Part shown: positions 48,605 to 57,694 of the stretch, piece after piece | Layout of the letters: each line of letters begins with the position of its first letter | How positions within the stretch are numbered: position 1 is the first letter of the stretch | NCBI RefSeq assembly: GCF_025370935.1 | Contig: NC_133500.1 | Location: 12,054,821 to 12,118,820 of the forward strand | Length of the DNA: 64,000 bases | Direction of reading: 5' to 3' | Source of the DNA: Choristoneura fumiferana | Lineage: Eukaryota > Arthropoda > Insecta > Lepidoptera > Tortricidae | The notes under the pieces: model-generated | What the model saw: the letters and a program-made list of their open reading frames with translations, nothing else | Told to the model about the DNA's origin: nothing | Databases searched by the model: none | Translations under genes and position numbers: made by a program

Positions 48605-51175
48605 TATTTAGTAAAAGACATTTTATTTCGAAGTTCTAGTAGCATTTAATCAGTCATTACCTATACACTCAAAACGAATAAAAATGGGTCGGATTCTTGT
48701 AATTCTCTAAGGAATTCGACCAGATTTCATTGATATCACCTATATTTTCATTTATATTTACATTAATGTTTTTATTGCAAATACCTACTTAATAATGTCA
48801 TTAAGTAAGCCTCTCAAAGCTAATACAAATTCCAAAACAAACGGAAAATACTGACAATTAATAAACAAATATAAAAACGCCACGTCACATTTTCATTAAA
48901 ATTAAAAATAATTACATTTCTTAGAGGTAGAGAGAATGGATGAATAGAGACGATGCTCCAATAAATTGTTAAACATAATAATATTGCATTCATTCTTTAA
49001 CAACTTAATTGTACTTAATTATTTACCTGTTTCTTAATTAATACATTTTGTCATAGAAAATCTAAACTAAGTAAATTATTATTAATTATTTATTTGTGCT
49101 GCATTAAATCAATTATCTCTTTATCATTAGCTCGTCATGATTAGAATATGAATCGTTAATTACTGGCAAACATTCAATAAGTGGCCAACTTATACTAAAA
49201 TTAACTCTGGACAGTTATTATATTTATTTTTATCGTAAACTGGCTAGTTATTGATTGATTACAATCACTTTAAATAACGTTTTAGTAAACAAAAACACGT
49301 TTTTTGCCGTTATAACATAAATCTATAATAACTTGTCTCTACCCTATGGATAACAATAAATAGAACGTGTTGATAAAGGTACTTCTCACTTATTTACAAA
49401 ACCTCATACCAAACGAAACCAAACAAAAAACTTTTTTTTCATCTAATCGAATATTCCTGAAATAGTTATTTGTGCAACAAGAGAGCAAAGTTGTTTTTTG
49501 TTGCGAGTTTTGATTTTGAATCCCGAGTAAGCGAAGGATTCTATAATTGAATCACGAGCGTTAGCGAGTGATTCTAGGTTAGAATCCTGAGATCAGCAAG
49601 GGATTGAAATACACGAAATGCAAAAAGACTTTGGTCTCGTGTGACACATACAATTTTTCACCTCAGCAGCGAGAACATAATTTAAATGTAACATAAGAAT
49701 AAAACCACATATACCTACCTGTTTACAAAACAAACATTTTTTTTTAAATAGAATCCGATTATTATCAAATATAATAATTACATTTAAAACCATAAAAACA
49801 GTCCAGTAGCTACAATACAAATCGCATACTCATAACATGCAATCTTAACTTCTTGTACTAATGTCACACTTATTTTTTAATACTGCAAAAAGCCTCATCT
49901 CGGGGTAATTGAAAAGGTTGAACAATTAAACCTTTAAATATGATTTTTATTAAGATTTCTATTACATAAACATAAATAGATTTGTTAAAAAATCATTTAA
50001 TTTAACACATAATAATTATACTGTAGAGGCCGTATACGGAATTCTTTTATAAAAAAAAAACAAGAGAAGCGGCTTTCGTGCAACGAGGTTGCATACTTTA
50101 TTAAAAGATCGGGAAAATTTACATTTTGGAAATATTTCGATATATTTTTAATACCAAAAATTTAATTTAAGTTTGTAATCGACAAATTTGATCCTATCTC
50201 TTGCTTTTTTCGAGTTGAAGTGAAATGACAGATCAAAGTAAAGTTCAAATATTTGGAATTCAGTGAGTAGACCCAACACTGTACTCAGCATTTAAAAAAA
50301 AATAATTAAAAAGTTACTTTGTCTCACGGAGTGAGCAAAATGCGATTTTGCTCACTGATTTCTCATAGCAAAACCTGCCTGTTTGAGGTGCTGAGGTGAA
50401 AAGGGTCTTTACTCTCTTTCCAGAGAGTGGAGATACATTGTATAGTAGGTATACAATGTATACAGTCTGTTGATAAAATAATTCAATTCAAAACTAGTTC
50501 TATATCAACTGGTATTATGTAATGGGAACGCTATTCAATTGATTCGTCCTTTATACAGGCTAGCGTAACAAACAAACGGTCGTATTTTTGTCTATTACAT
50601 CAATTAGTTACACGAACTGACCTTGCAAATTCGTTTTGTGTTCAGCACCCGCCAGTTCAGATATTACAATTCCATTTTTTTTACAATATTTAAAAACATC
50701 ATGCTGCCAATATATTTAAAATTGTAACTTTATTATTCTTATTAATAAAATTATTAATCATTAAAGATTAGTAAAGTATTCAATAAGCTTAATTTCCAAT
50801 GATTTGTCATAAGTAAACGTTTAATTTACTGACAATTTAATTACTGTCATGGCAATGCTAAAATAAAATGGCGGACGTTTCGTTATTATATAAATAATTT
50901 AACACAAAGCACGTTTTGTCACGAGTTAAATTATAATCAATGAGTTCACCTATTGAATTTCAATCAATTTAATCAATAGTAATGAACACTGCACTGTACA
51001 TGCAATGGCATTTCTTTGGTGTTAAATATCACTATACTAAACTAATTATTAAAAACCATCCCACTCTACAAAAGTATTACCTTCAATAACACTCCTTAGA
51101 GCTCTTGGGCTTCTATTAAAGCTTTCACCACAAAAGACTTGTCCAAATAAATCACATAACACTGAACACCATGAT
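48605..51175. other. Repeat-poor AT-rich region, 3' of Tsp-3
   Basis: No gene recognised. 49505-49605 holds a short imperfect tandem (AATCCCGAGTAAGCGAAGGA, AATCACGAGCGTTAGCGAGT, AATCCTGAGATCAGCAAGGG), ~33-bp spacing. The part just below 51175 is expected to be the Tsp-3 3' UTR, but no clear AATAAA was located. Confidence 0.4.
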
Positions 51176-51931
51176 TTACAAGAGTCCTTTCTTCGTTTCT
51201 ATGTCTGTCGCCTCGTAGACGGCTGGTCTCCTCTTCCTGATTCCCATCGATAAAGAAGCTATAAGACTCAGGAGCCCAAAGAATGCGGAGAGAGCTGCCG
51301 TTGCTCCCAAAGCTTTAAGGGCAATGCTTGAGTAAGAAACGCCAACCGGAGCACAACCATGCCTTTCGTTCGCTGTCTTAGACGTATACTCGCACACTTG
51401 CGTAGATTCAATGTCGAATCCGCAGCAAGAGTTAGGCAGAGATTTCCGGCTTCCCTTGTAGTCTGAAGATCCATCGACACCACAGCATTGCAACCAGCTT
51501 TCTACGCTTGAGAATGATTCGGACACGCCAGTATTAGTCTTTGCTTCAGAGAATCCATCGTACAGCGCGTCTTTCAAAAACTTGTGGCTCTCATCTGAGT
51601 CAGCGTATACCAAAGCAAGTACACAAGATGCTATCACAGTTCCGATGGTCATCAGGGTAAACAACGCGTGCATGATGGTAAATCCTTGGTTCTTCTTCGC
51701 GGCACTGCAGCATCCACAGCAGCAAACAAACATGACGAAGAGACCACTGAAGCCGAAGACAAACGGCAGAATCTGGGGCCAGTACAGCTTGAAGTCTAGC
51801 AGATAGTGATTGCTGTTTCGCAAACTTGTGAACATGCACACGTATATGTAAAACCCTATGCCTTCGAGGAGTAGTAGGACGCCGAAGAGCGCGTACACCA
51901 CGTTTAAAATGTAAAGTATCACTTTCGACAT
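51176..51931 (-). CDS. Tetraspanin, single exon (Tsp-3), 251 aa
   Basis: Third tetraspanin of the window: TM1 ~7-32, small loop with SLRNSNHYLLD (36-46) identical to Tsp-2, TM2 ~54-75 with a striking cysteine cluster CCCGCC (70-75) likely to be palmitoylated, TM3 ~86-110, large loop ~111-203, TM4 ~204-229, tail to 251. Large-loop cysteines: CCG 149-151, CC 169-170, C180, C193; ANERHGC (187-193) is identical to Tsp-2. The aromatic RDYxxW stretch after CCG is reduced to SSDYKGS. The C-terminus DIETKKGLL resembles ELESKKVLL of Tsp-2, so these two look closer to each other than to Tsp-1. Complete, intronless, A at -3 of the ATG (51931). The role is inferred only from the family. Confidence 0.92.
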   Translation of the reverse strand: MSKVILYILNVVYALFGVLLLLEGIGFYIYVCMFTSLRNSNHYLLDFKLYWPQILPFVFGFSGLFVMFVCCCGCCSAAKKNQGFTIMHALFTLMTIGTVIASCVLALVYADSDESHKFLKDALYDGFSEAKTNTGVSESFSSVESWLQCCGVDGSSDYKGSRKSLPNSCCGFDIESTQVCEYTSKTANERHGCAPVGVSYSSIALKALGATAALSAFFGLLSLIASLSMGIRKRRPAVYEATDIETKKGLL

Positions 51932-51986
51932 TTTGAAAATTAATTAACACTTTAGGAATAAAGGAGTGGTCTGTGTGGAGACTCAC

Positions 51987-52029
51987 AATGAAATGGCATG
52001 TGTAGTGTAGTACTGCCGCGGTTTTATTA
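51987..52029 (-). promoter_or_regulatory. Possible start-site region of Tsp-3
   Basis: Minus-strand initiator-like TCATTG with its A at 51989, preceded by TAATAAAA at 52029-52022. The spacing (~38-40 bp) is longer than usual for a TATA box, so this is a weak prediction. Confidence 0.3.
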
Positions 52030-52034
52030 ACGAT

Positions 52035-52690
52035 CGCTTCCTGCGTGACTCACGCGGGGTGAGCTGAGCCGATGCTGCCAATTATTTTGTCAACGCTCAT
52101 CAATGGCGGTGACCGCGAAGTCAATTTTACAAAACTTATGGCTCTAGACCAAAATCGCAATTGACCCACTTATTGAGGAAGCAGATGGACTGCAATTGTT
52201 GGTTGGAACGAAAATAGATGTTTTAATTACTAAGGTACGTAACTTTTTTAAGAAAATTGTTATTGTTCATTTAAAATGTCAAATATAAACATATAAGGGG
52301 ATTCAACATTCAGAGTTTTGACTCAATAATAACAAACAAAATTAATTAAGAGAAACCGGACAATTCTTAATAGGTATATTCATCTCGTGACCATTTTCAA
52401 GTTTCCACTTTTTCGTAGTTAAGTAGTATTACATTCGCCTGCAAGAAGTTCGCTTCATCTTTCTTTATACCTACGAACTGCTAAGGAATTAAATTCACAT
52501 CCATTCGTCTATATTTCCAGACATAACTTAGGGCTCTCTAATGCTGTTACTAAAGCAGTGACATGCTTTGGCCTCATCTGCGCTTTTGACCAGGAGAGGG
52601 TTCAGTCAGGGGCCAGCTATGTAAAACAAATTACAAAAATAGTGTTTCAAAATAACTTCAACCACCGCTGATACGAGTACCTACTTGATC
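52035..52690. other. Tsp-3 upstream region, no recognised element
   Basis: No repeat family recognised. Confidence 0.4.
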
Positions 52691-52694
52691 TTGT

Positions 52695-53513
52695 TTACAC
52701 CTCGTTATCCTTGTCGTGAGGCCATTTTGAATCAGTTATATGTATTTATCTCCACCCCCCGCCGCCACGCGCCGCACGCGTCTGCAGCATTTAGAGGTAG
52801 TTTCCGTTATGCAGCTACAAAGTGCTGGAACAATATTCCTCCTCCAATAAGGAACCTGCAAAACGTCCATTCTTTAAAACCAAATTAAAGAAGTTTCTTT
52901 ATGAGCACCAGAAAGACCAGGAAGCTTTGAGGCATGATACAAGTTGTATTTAATTATAATTTAAACACTTACAATATTGGAGCGTCCCATCCCTCGGTTT
53001 GTTTTGCTATTTTTGAAGTAAATGTAATATTTTTGTGGCCTGTATTACTCTGTTAGTTTTAATTCACAAATTAAGCTCTCTTATTCTTTAAGCCTGTTCG
53101 TAGCTCTTATTCGTATCGTTTTAACTTAAATTTCTATCAACATTGTTATTATTATTGTTCCCCTTGGCGATCAACATTGTTCGCGTTGTCTGCTGATGCC
53201 ATAATTGTAATTGTCATATGTCAATGTCAAATTATTCTTATCTTTTTCATTACACTGTTGCCATGATAATGTGGGCTATACAGCCAACTTATATTTTAGT
53301 CTCGTAGCTATTTTTGTATTTGTTTTGTTTTGTGTGACTTTCCGTAATTTCACTCTCCTGTGGCCCGGCGGAAGACCAGTGCTGGTTTTCAACCAGCGAT
53401 ATGCTGAGCCGGGACCTTTTTATAGCGGCAACACTTCTTTTTGTTATATTTACTAATTTATGTTTCATTGCTGTTATAAATAAATTATTTTCTTTCTTTC
53501 TTCTTTCTTATCT
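52695..53513 (+). pseudogene. LINE C-terminus with long 3' UTR and CTTT tail
   Basis: HASAAFRGSFRYAATKCWNN IPPPIRNLQNVHS (52770-52875), then a one-base shift, KTKLKKFLYEHQKDQEALRH and a TAA at 52951. SFRYxAxxxWNxLPxxIR...FKxKLKxFL is the LINE ORF2 end motif. The 3' UTR (GGAGCGTCCCATCCCTCGGT ... CCGGGACCTTTTTATAGCGG) ends AAATAAATTATTTTCTTTCTTTC. Confidence 0.75.
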
Positions 53514-53754
53514 CTCCATTCATGACATGTCCAGTAAACCAGTGAATTCCCACCGTGGTAGGTTTTCCCTGACCATTTACTATAGTCACAACACAAGTGT
53601 ACTCCAGTTATGAATGAAATTACATCATGTTAATTCATTCATAAAACATCGAAGCATGAAGTTACACGCTGTACGTTTCACCAGCAAAAATATCAAGGAA
53701 ATAATGATAAATTAAACAATGAATAATTTGTGTAAGTGTAAGTTTTGAATAGCT

Positions 53755-53895
53755 ATTCAATTGTATTGTATTGTAACTCTTTATTGCACATAAAACATAT
53801 GAAAATTACAATTAACGAGAAAAAGAGCATAGAGAGATTTTCAAAGGCGAACTCATCCCTTAAAAGGATCTCTTCCAGTTTACCTTTGAACGATT
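53755..53895 (-). repeat. LINE-type tail fragment (AACCTTTGA family, diverged)
   Basis: TGTATTGTAACTCTTTATTG, AAAGGCGAACTCATCCCTTA and AAAAGGATCTCTTCCAGTTT parallel 14585-14640. Confidence 0.55.
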
Positions 53896-53899
53896 CATC

Positions 53900-54280
53900 G
53901 ATTCAACAAGGAAAAACTGCCAGATTTTTGGGCACAATGCCATGTGGCCATTTTTACCCGTCTACCCGAAGGAGGGTTATGTTTTTCGAGCGTATGTATG
54001 TATGTGGGTATGTATGTCCATCTCTTTGGTCCTCGCTGCAGCCTAAACGGCTAAACAGATTTTAACATATGAGGTATCATTGGATTCCTCATAACTGTCG
54101 AAGTGACATAGGCTATATAATATTTCAATATGGCGTCTGCGAAAAAAAATATGGTGGAGGAATGAAAACAAAATTTTTGTATTGTAATAATATGGGTATC
54201 AAATGAAAGCTAATAATTAGCCCATTCTAAATTATATATATGGGTTACAATACTTTTAATCTACCGTTTTCACATGAATA
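53900..54280. repeat. Unclassified interspersed repeat-like sequence
   Basis: GTATGTATGTATGTGGGTAT with CAGCCTAAACGGCTAAACAG and ATGAGGTATCATTGGATTCC resembles the organisation (microsatellite, then a low-complexity arm) of the Rep240 and D families, but no second copy was found in the window. Confidence 0.35.
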
Positions 54281-54283
54281 TCA

Positions 54284-54576
54284 AAAACATTAAATTAAAA
54301 AAATCAAAAACCCGACTGCCAAAACAAACAGGAAGAAAATTAAAAACTAAAAGGATGAAAATAAGTCTAGTGGTCTAGAACTCTGTCAAGAAGCTCATTT
54401 AAGGTTCAACAGTCGGGACCCATTACCAAGATCTTTTGAGCTGGTTACGATTTGAATGGGTCCCGACTGTTGAACCTTAAATGAGCTTCTTGACAGAGTT
54501 CTAGACCACTAGGCTTATTTTCTTCCTTTTAGTTTTGGCAGTCGGGTTTTTTGATTTTTTTAATTTAATGTTTTTT
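54284..54576. repeat. Large palindrome, ~130-bp near-perfect arms
   Basis: AAAAACATTAAATTAAAAAA / TTTTTTTAATTTAATGTTTT outside; AAACCCGACTGCCAAAAC / TTTTGGCAGTCGGGTTT; TCTAGTGGTCTAGAACTCTG / CAGAGTTCTAGACCACTAG; AAGGTTCAACAGTCGGGACC / GGTCCCGACTGTTGAACCTT; centre near 54440. The left arm has a few extra bases around 54335-54360. Confidence 0.9.
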
Positions 54577-54635
54577 AAGTACATTTAATTTGGTTTAAAG
54601 AACAGTTTTAAGTTTAAATTTAATTTAGTTTCTTA

Positions 54636-54796
54636 ATTGCCGTGAAGCAGCAGTGCTTGCATTGTTGTGTTTCGGCGTGGAGAGTAAGACAGGCGGTGAA
54701 ATAACTGGTGCTTGAGCTATCCCATCTTAGGCAATACCCCTGGTGTTGCAGATGTTTATGGGCGGTGGTGATCTCTTACCATCTCAGGAGACCCAC
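54636..54796 (+). mobile_element. LT1 element fragment, 5' and 3' truncated
   Basis: TTGCCGTGAAGCAGCAGTGC to CAGGAGACCCACTTGC, with ~35 bp missing after CCATCTTAGG. It passes directly into RTE-B coding sequence. Confidence 0.75.
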
Positions 54797-55034
54797 TTGC
54801 ACTTGGACTGGGGCTGGACATATCTGTCGAATGAACCCAGATCGTTGGGCCAAAATTGTTACGGAATGGGTCCCTAGTGACGGATACCGTAATAGAGGCA
54901 GACCGAATAGGAGATGGAGGGACGACTTAGATGCCTATAATGTGGGATGGCGGGAGCTCGCCTTTGATAGGCAGGAGTGGAGCAAGAGGGGAGAGGCCTT
55001 TGCCCAGCAGTGGGGCACAAAAATAGGCTAAAAA
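54797..55034 (+). pseudogene. RTE-B C-terminal region fused to LT1
   Basis: Frame: WTGAGHICRMNPDRWAKIVT, EWVPSDGYRNRGRPNRRWRD, DLDAYNVGWRELAFDRQEWS, KRGEAFAQQWGT, then a stop and an A-rich tail (55031-55043). Same family as 42190-42530. Confidence 0.75.
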
Positions 55035-55314
55035 AAAAAAAAACAAGGGACAATTTATTAGCATGAATTGGCCTAAATATTATCGAACTAAAAATTGGTA
55101 GCAATAAACATCTTAAATCCGACCCGAAAATAAATAGATTATAGAGATAAATTTAAGATCAATTTACTTTTATTCTGCTCAAGTATTGCAACCAACAAGG
55201 GCTTAAAATAACTGCGTTTCTGTCACCTGTTTGTTTACGACATAGCACGTCGTAGAGGCTAAAAGATTAATTAATTAACCCTAATTTACATTGTACGCCA
55301 TGCTATCCTATTTT

Positions 55315-55535
55315 TAAACTCCGACACAAAAAGAGGGGTGTTATAAGTTTGACTACTATGTGTGTCTGTGTGGCACCATAGCTCTTAAACTGGTGGACCG
55401 GTTTTTTAATTGAAAGCAAGTTTTCTAGCGATGGTTCTTAGCCATGTTTTATCAAAATCGGTTCAGCTGTTTTTGAGATATTGAACTTTGAAGTGACAAA
55501 GTCAGGGGTTATCCAAACTTTTGTTGGTTAAGTTA
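55315..55535 (-). repeat. Rep240 copy
   Basis: ACTCCGACACAAAAAGAGGG, TTTTATCAAAATCGGTTCAG and CCAAACTTTTGTTGGTTA. Confidence 0.8.
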
Positions 55536-55539
55536 GGTT

Positions 55540-55690
55540 TATGACCTATGGCCTCTCAAGTAAGGGTCGAAGGATCGAACCCGGGCATTCTAGTTAACTG
55601 AGATTTTCGAAATGAGTGCAATAGCAATTGATTTTTTTATCCTGAGCTTTTTGGGGAAGGAAAACATCGTAAAGAACCAATATGTGACAC
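55540..55690 (+). repeat. SINE-1 copy, degraded
   Basis: ATGACCTATGGCCTCTCAAG, GGATCGAACCCGGGC (B-box-like), and GGAAGGAAAACATCGTAAAG. Confidence 0.6.
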
Positions 55691-55694
55691 AACA

Positions 55695-55797
55695 AAGAAT
55701 AAATATGTGATACGACTCTATTTTTAGGGCCACTATAGGGCATGTCAGTAATTTTTTCATGCTCTGCTATGTCAGATTTTAATGCAGGTGAATGTAA
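55695..55797. mobile_element. MITE-2 fragment
   Basis: TGATACGACTCTATTTTTAG GGCC and CATGCTCTGCTATGTCAG match the centre and one arm of 62542-62667. Confidence 0.6.
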
Positions 55798-55799
55798 AG

Positions 55800-56440
55800 T
55801 ACAAGCTCTCTCAATTTGACAGGAGGTAGCAGTGGGGTATCCGGAAATGCTGATGAGTTACATCAAGTGTCAGATGTTTTATTTTTGAGCCTATGCTTCG
55901 TTTTTTTTTTAAGAGACAAACAGTCATAGAGATAAATAAAAGCACATTAGATTGTGAGTTATAAACCAGACCTATAGTTTCCTTAATTAACAAAAGATAA
56001 ACGTGGCTAGATAAATTTAGAACAGATGTAGTTAAAAAGATTTTTAGCATTAGAAAGAAGGCAAGCGATCTTGAAGTGTCTTTTTATTGAAAAGCACTCT
56101 TAAAAATAAGTCACAGCAAATATGTAGCAATTAGCAAGGACATAGGGTCATTTACATGCTTTTGGTATCATAAGTAATATTTACGGTTTTTTTAAACGTT
56201 TTTTAATACAGACTCGTCAAGATTGTTTACCTTCTTTGTAACGCTAAAAAAACAAAGTATAGCAGCTAGTATTATAAAAGTAGCTTTAGAAGTTGTAATA
56301 CTTATTAGCTAAGTACACAACCCGCGGTAATCCAAGTACTTGAACCAAATACATCAATACGAGGAAAACATGATTCATTTTACTATCATTGGGTTCGTCA
56401 ATGTTCTCGTACATTGAATGTCATGTTGTAATTATCATGT
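55800..56440. other. No recognised gene
   Basis: Unassigned AT-rich DNA. Confidence 0.4.
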
Positions 56441-56444
56441 TTAG

Positions 56445-56955
56445 TACCAATTATTGTTGACACAAGTTCTTGCTCACAATTAAATAAACAATATTATAGT
56501 TTTTTTTTATTCGACTGGATGGCAAACGAGCAATTGGGTCTCCTGATGGTAAGAGATCACCACCGCCCATAAACACTGCAACACCAGGGGGATTGCAGAT
56601 GCGTTGCCAACCAATATTGTTTCTTTATTGTTTAATATATGTATAAGTTATTGCTCACAATTAAATAAACAATATTAACTATATTATTGTTTATTTAATT
56701 GTGAGTAATAACTTATACAATATTAAACAATAAAAAAACAATATTAACTATAACATTGTTATTGCTCACAATTAAATAAACAATATTATAGTTAATTTGT
56801 AATAATTGTAATAAACAGTAATTAACGCACTTCAGTACCAATTATTGTTAACACAAGTTATTGCTCACAATTAAATAAACAATATTAACTATATAACTTG
56901 TGTTAACAATAATTGGTACTGAAGTGCGTTAATTACTGTTTATTACAATTGAGAT
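56445..56955. repeat. Nested palindromes built from one 27-bp word
   Basis: TTGCTCACAATTAAATAAAC plus AATATTA occurs at about 56471, 56651, 56763 and 56859, and in inverse at about 56685-56715. The last block (56802-56949) is a long hairpin: AACAGTAATTAACGCACTTC / GAAGTGCGTTAATTACTGTT and CCAATTATTGTTAACACAAG / CTTGTGTTAACAATAATTGG. An LT1 tail interrupts the first block. Confidence 0.8.
56501..56616 (-). mobile_element. LT1 3' tail insertion
   Basis: TTTTTTTTATTCGACTGGAT, GGTCTCCTGATGGTAAGAGA and GATTGCAGATGCGTTGCCAA: only the 3' ~110 bp of LT1. Confidence 0.8.
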
Positions 56956-56965
56956 AAGTAGGTTT

Positions 56966-57690
56966 CCAAACCCAGGTCTGTCATTGGTAGCTCGAAACTT
57001 GTCCCAAGAGTCGATTTTGCGTCTCCGCCACCGGTGCTTTTCGACGGAGTACTAATACCGTTTGCACATCAGGTCAAGAGCCTGGGTGTTATTTTCGACC
57101 GCACTCTCTCATGGTCTCCTCATGTGTGCGAGGTGAGCAGGAAGGTGTTTGCTGCGGTGGGATCTTTAAGACGGCTTCAGAATTTCCTAGCTTTTGCTAC
57201 CAAGGTTGCGCTTGCTCAAACTTTACTGCACCCTATTTTCGACTATGCTGACATTTGTTATCCCGATCTCTTAGAAGAGCAGCTTAACAAACTTGAGCGA
57301 ATTCAAAATCTATGCATTCGGTTTATATTTGGTCTACGTAAGTTCGATCATGTCTCTAATTTTCGATCACAGCTCAAGTGGCTCCCAATCCGCTGTAGTA
57401 TGGCAATTGGCCACTTTCAGTGTTTAGCAGTAACACAATAGTTTACTGCTACATAAACGCATATTGCTTGTGTCAGCGACAATCATGATGTATATAATCT
57501 AAGGTTTACTTAATAAAGGGGTCTTGTTCTTGTTCTCTTTACGCACAACTACAGCTATCGTCTTATTGACCACCTCCCACATCTCCTTATATTACACCGC
57601 TTTCGCCGTAACTCTCACATTCTCCACCTTCTTTACGGCATCTCTTTAACCCTGCAACTCCTCGCTACCTCAAAGAGCAATTTAGATTAG
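56966..57690 (+). pseudogene. LINE ORF2 post-RT region, split by a tail insertion
   Basis: SVIGSSKLVPRVDFASPPPV, LFDGVLIPFAHQVKSLGVIF, DRTLSWSPHVCEVSRKVFAA ... HPIFDYADICYPDLLEEQLN, KLERIQNLCIRFIFGLRKFD, HVSNFRSQLKWLPIRCSMAI. These are the LG-FD--LSW--H and KL-RIQN-CIRFI-GLRK-DHVS motifs of LINEs. The frame breaks at about 57440; it resumes at 57545 with NYSYRLIDHLPHLLILHRFR and HILHLLYGISL, then a shift and FNPATPRYLKEQF. Catalytic polymerase motifs are absent. Confidence 0.8.
57441..57538 (+). repeat. Short insertion with LINE-type CTTGTT tail
   Basis: A ~100-bp non-coding segment interrupting the LINE reading frame, ending ACTTAATAAAGGGGTCTTGT then TCTTGTTC, a tail typical of another non-LTR family. 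Confidence 0.55.
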
Positions 57691-57694
57691 ATAA

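Noticed and set aside
51600..51986. 128-residue minus-strand frame overlapping Tsp-3
   Set aside because: A shadow of Tsp-3 in another frame; its basic, arginine-rich composition is what a tetraspanin gene gives out of frame.
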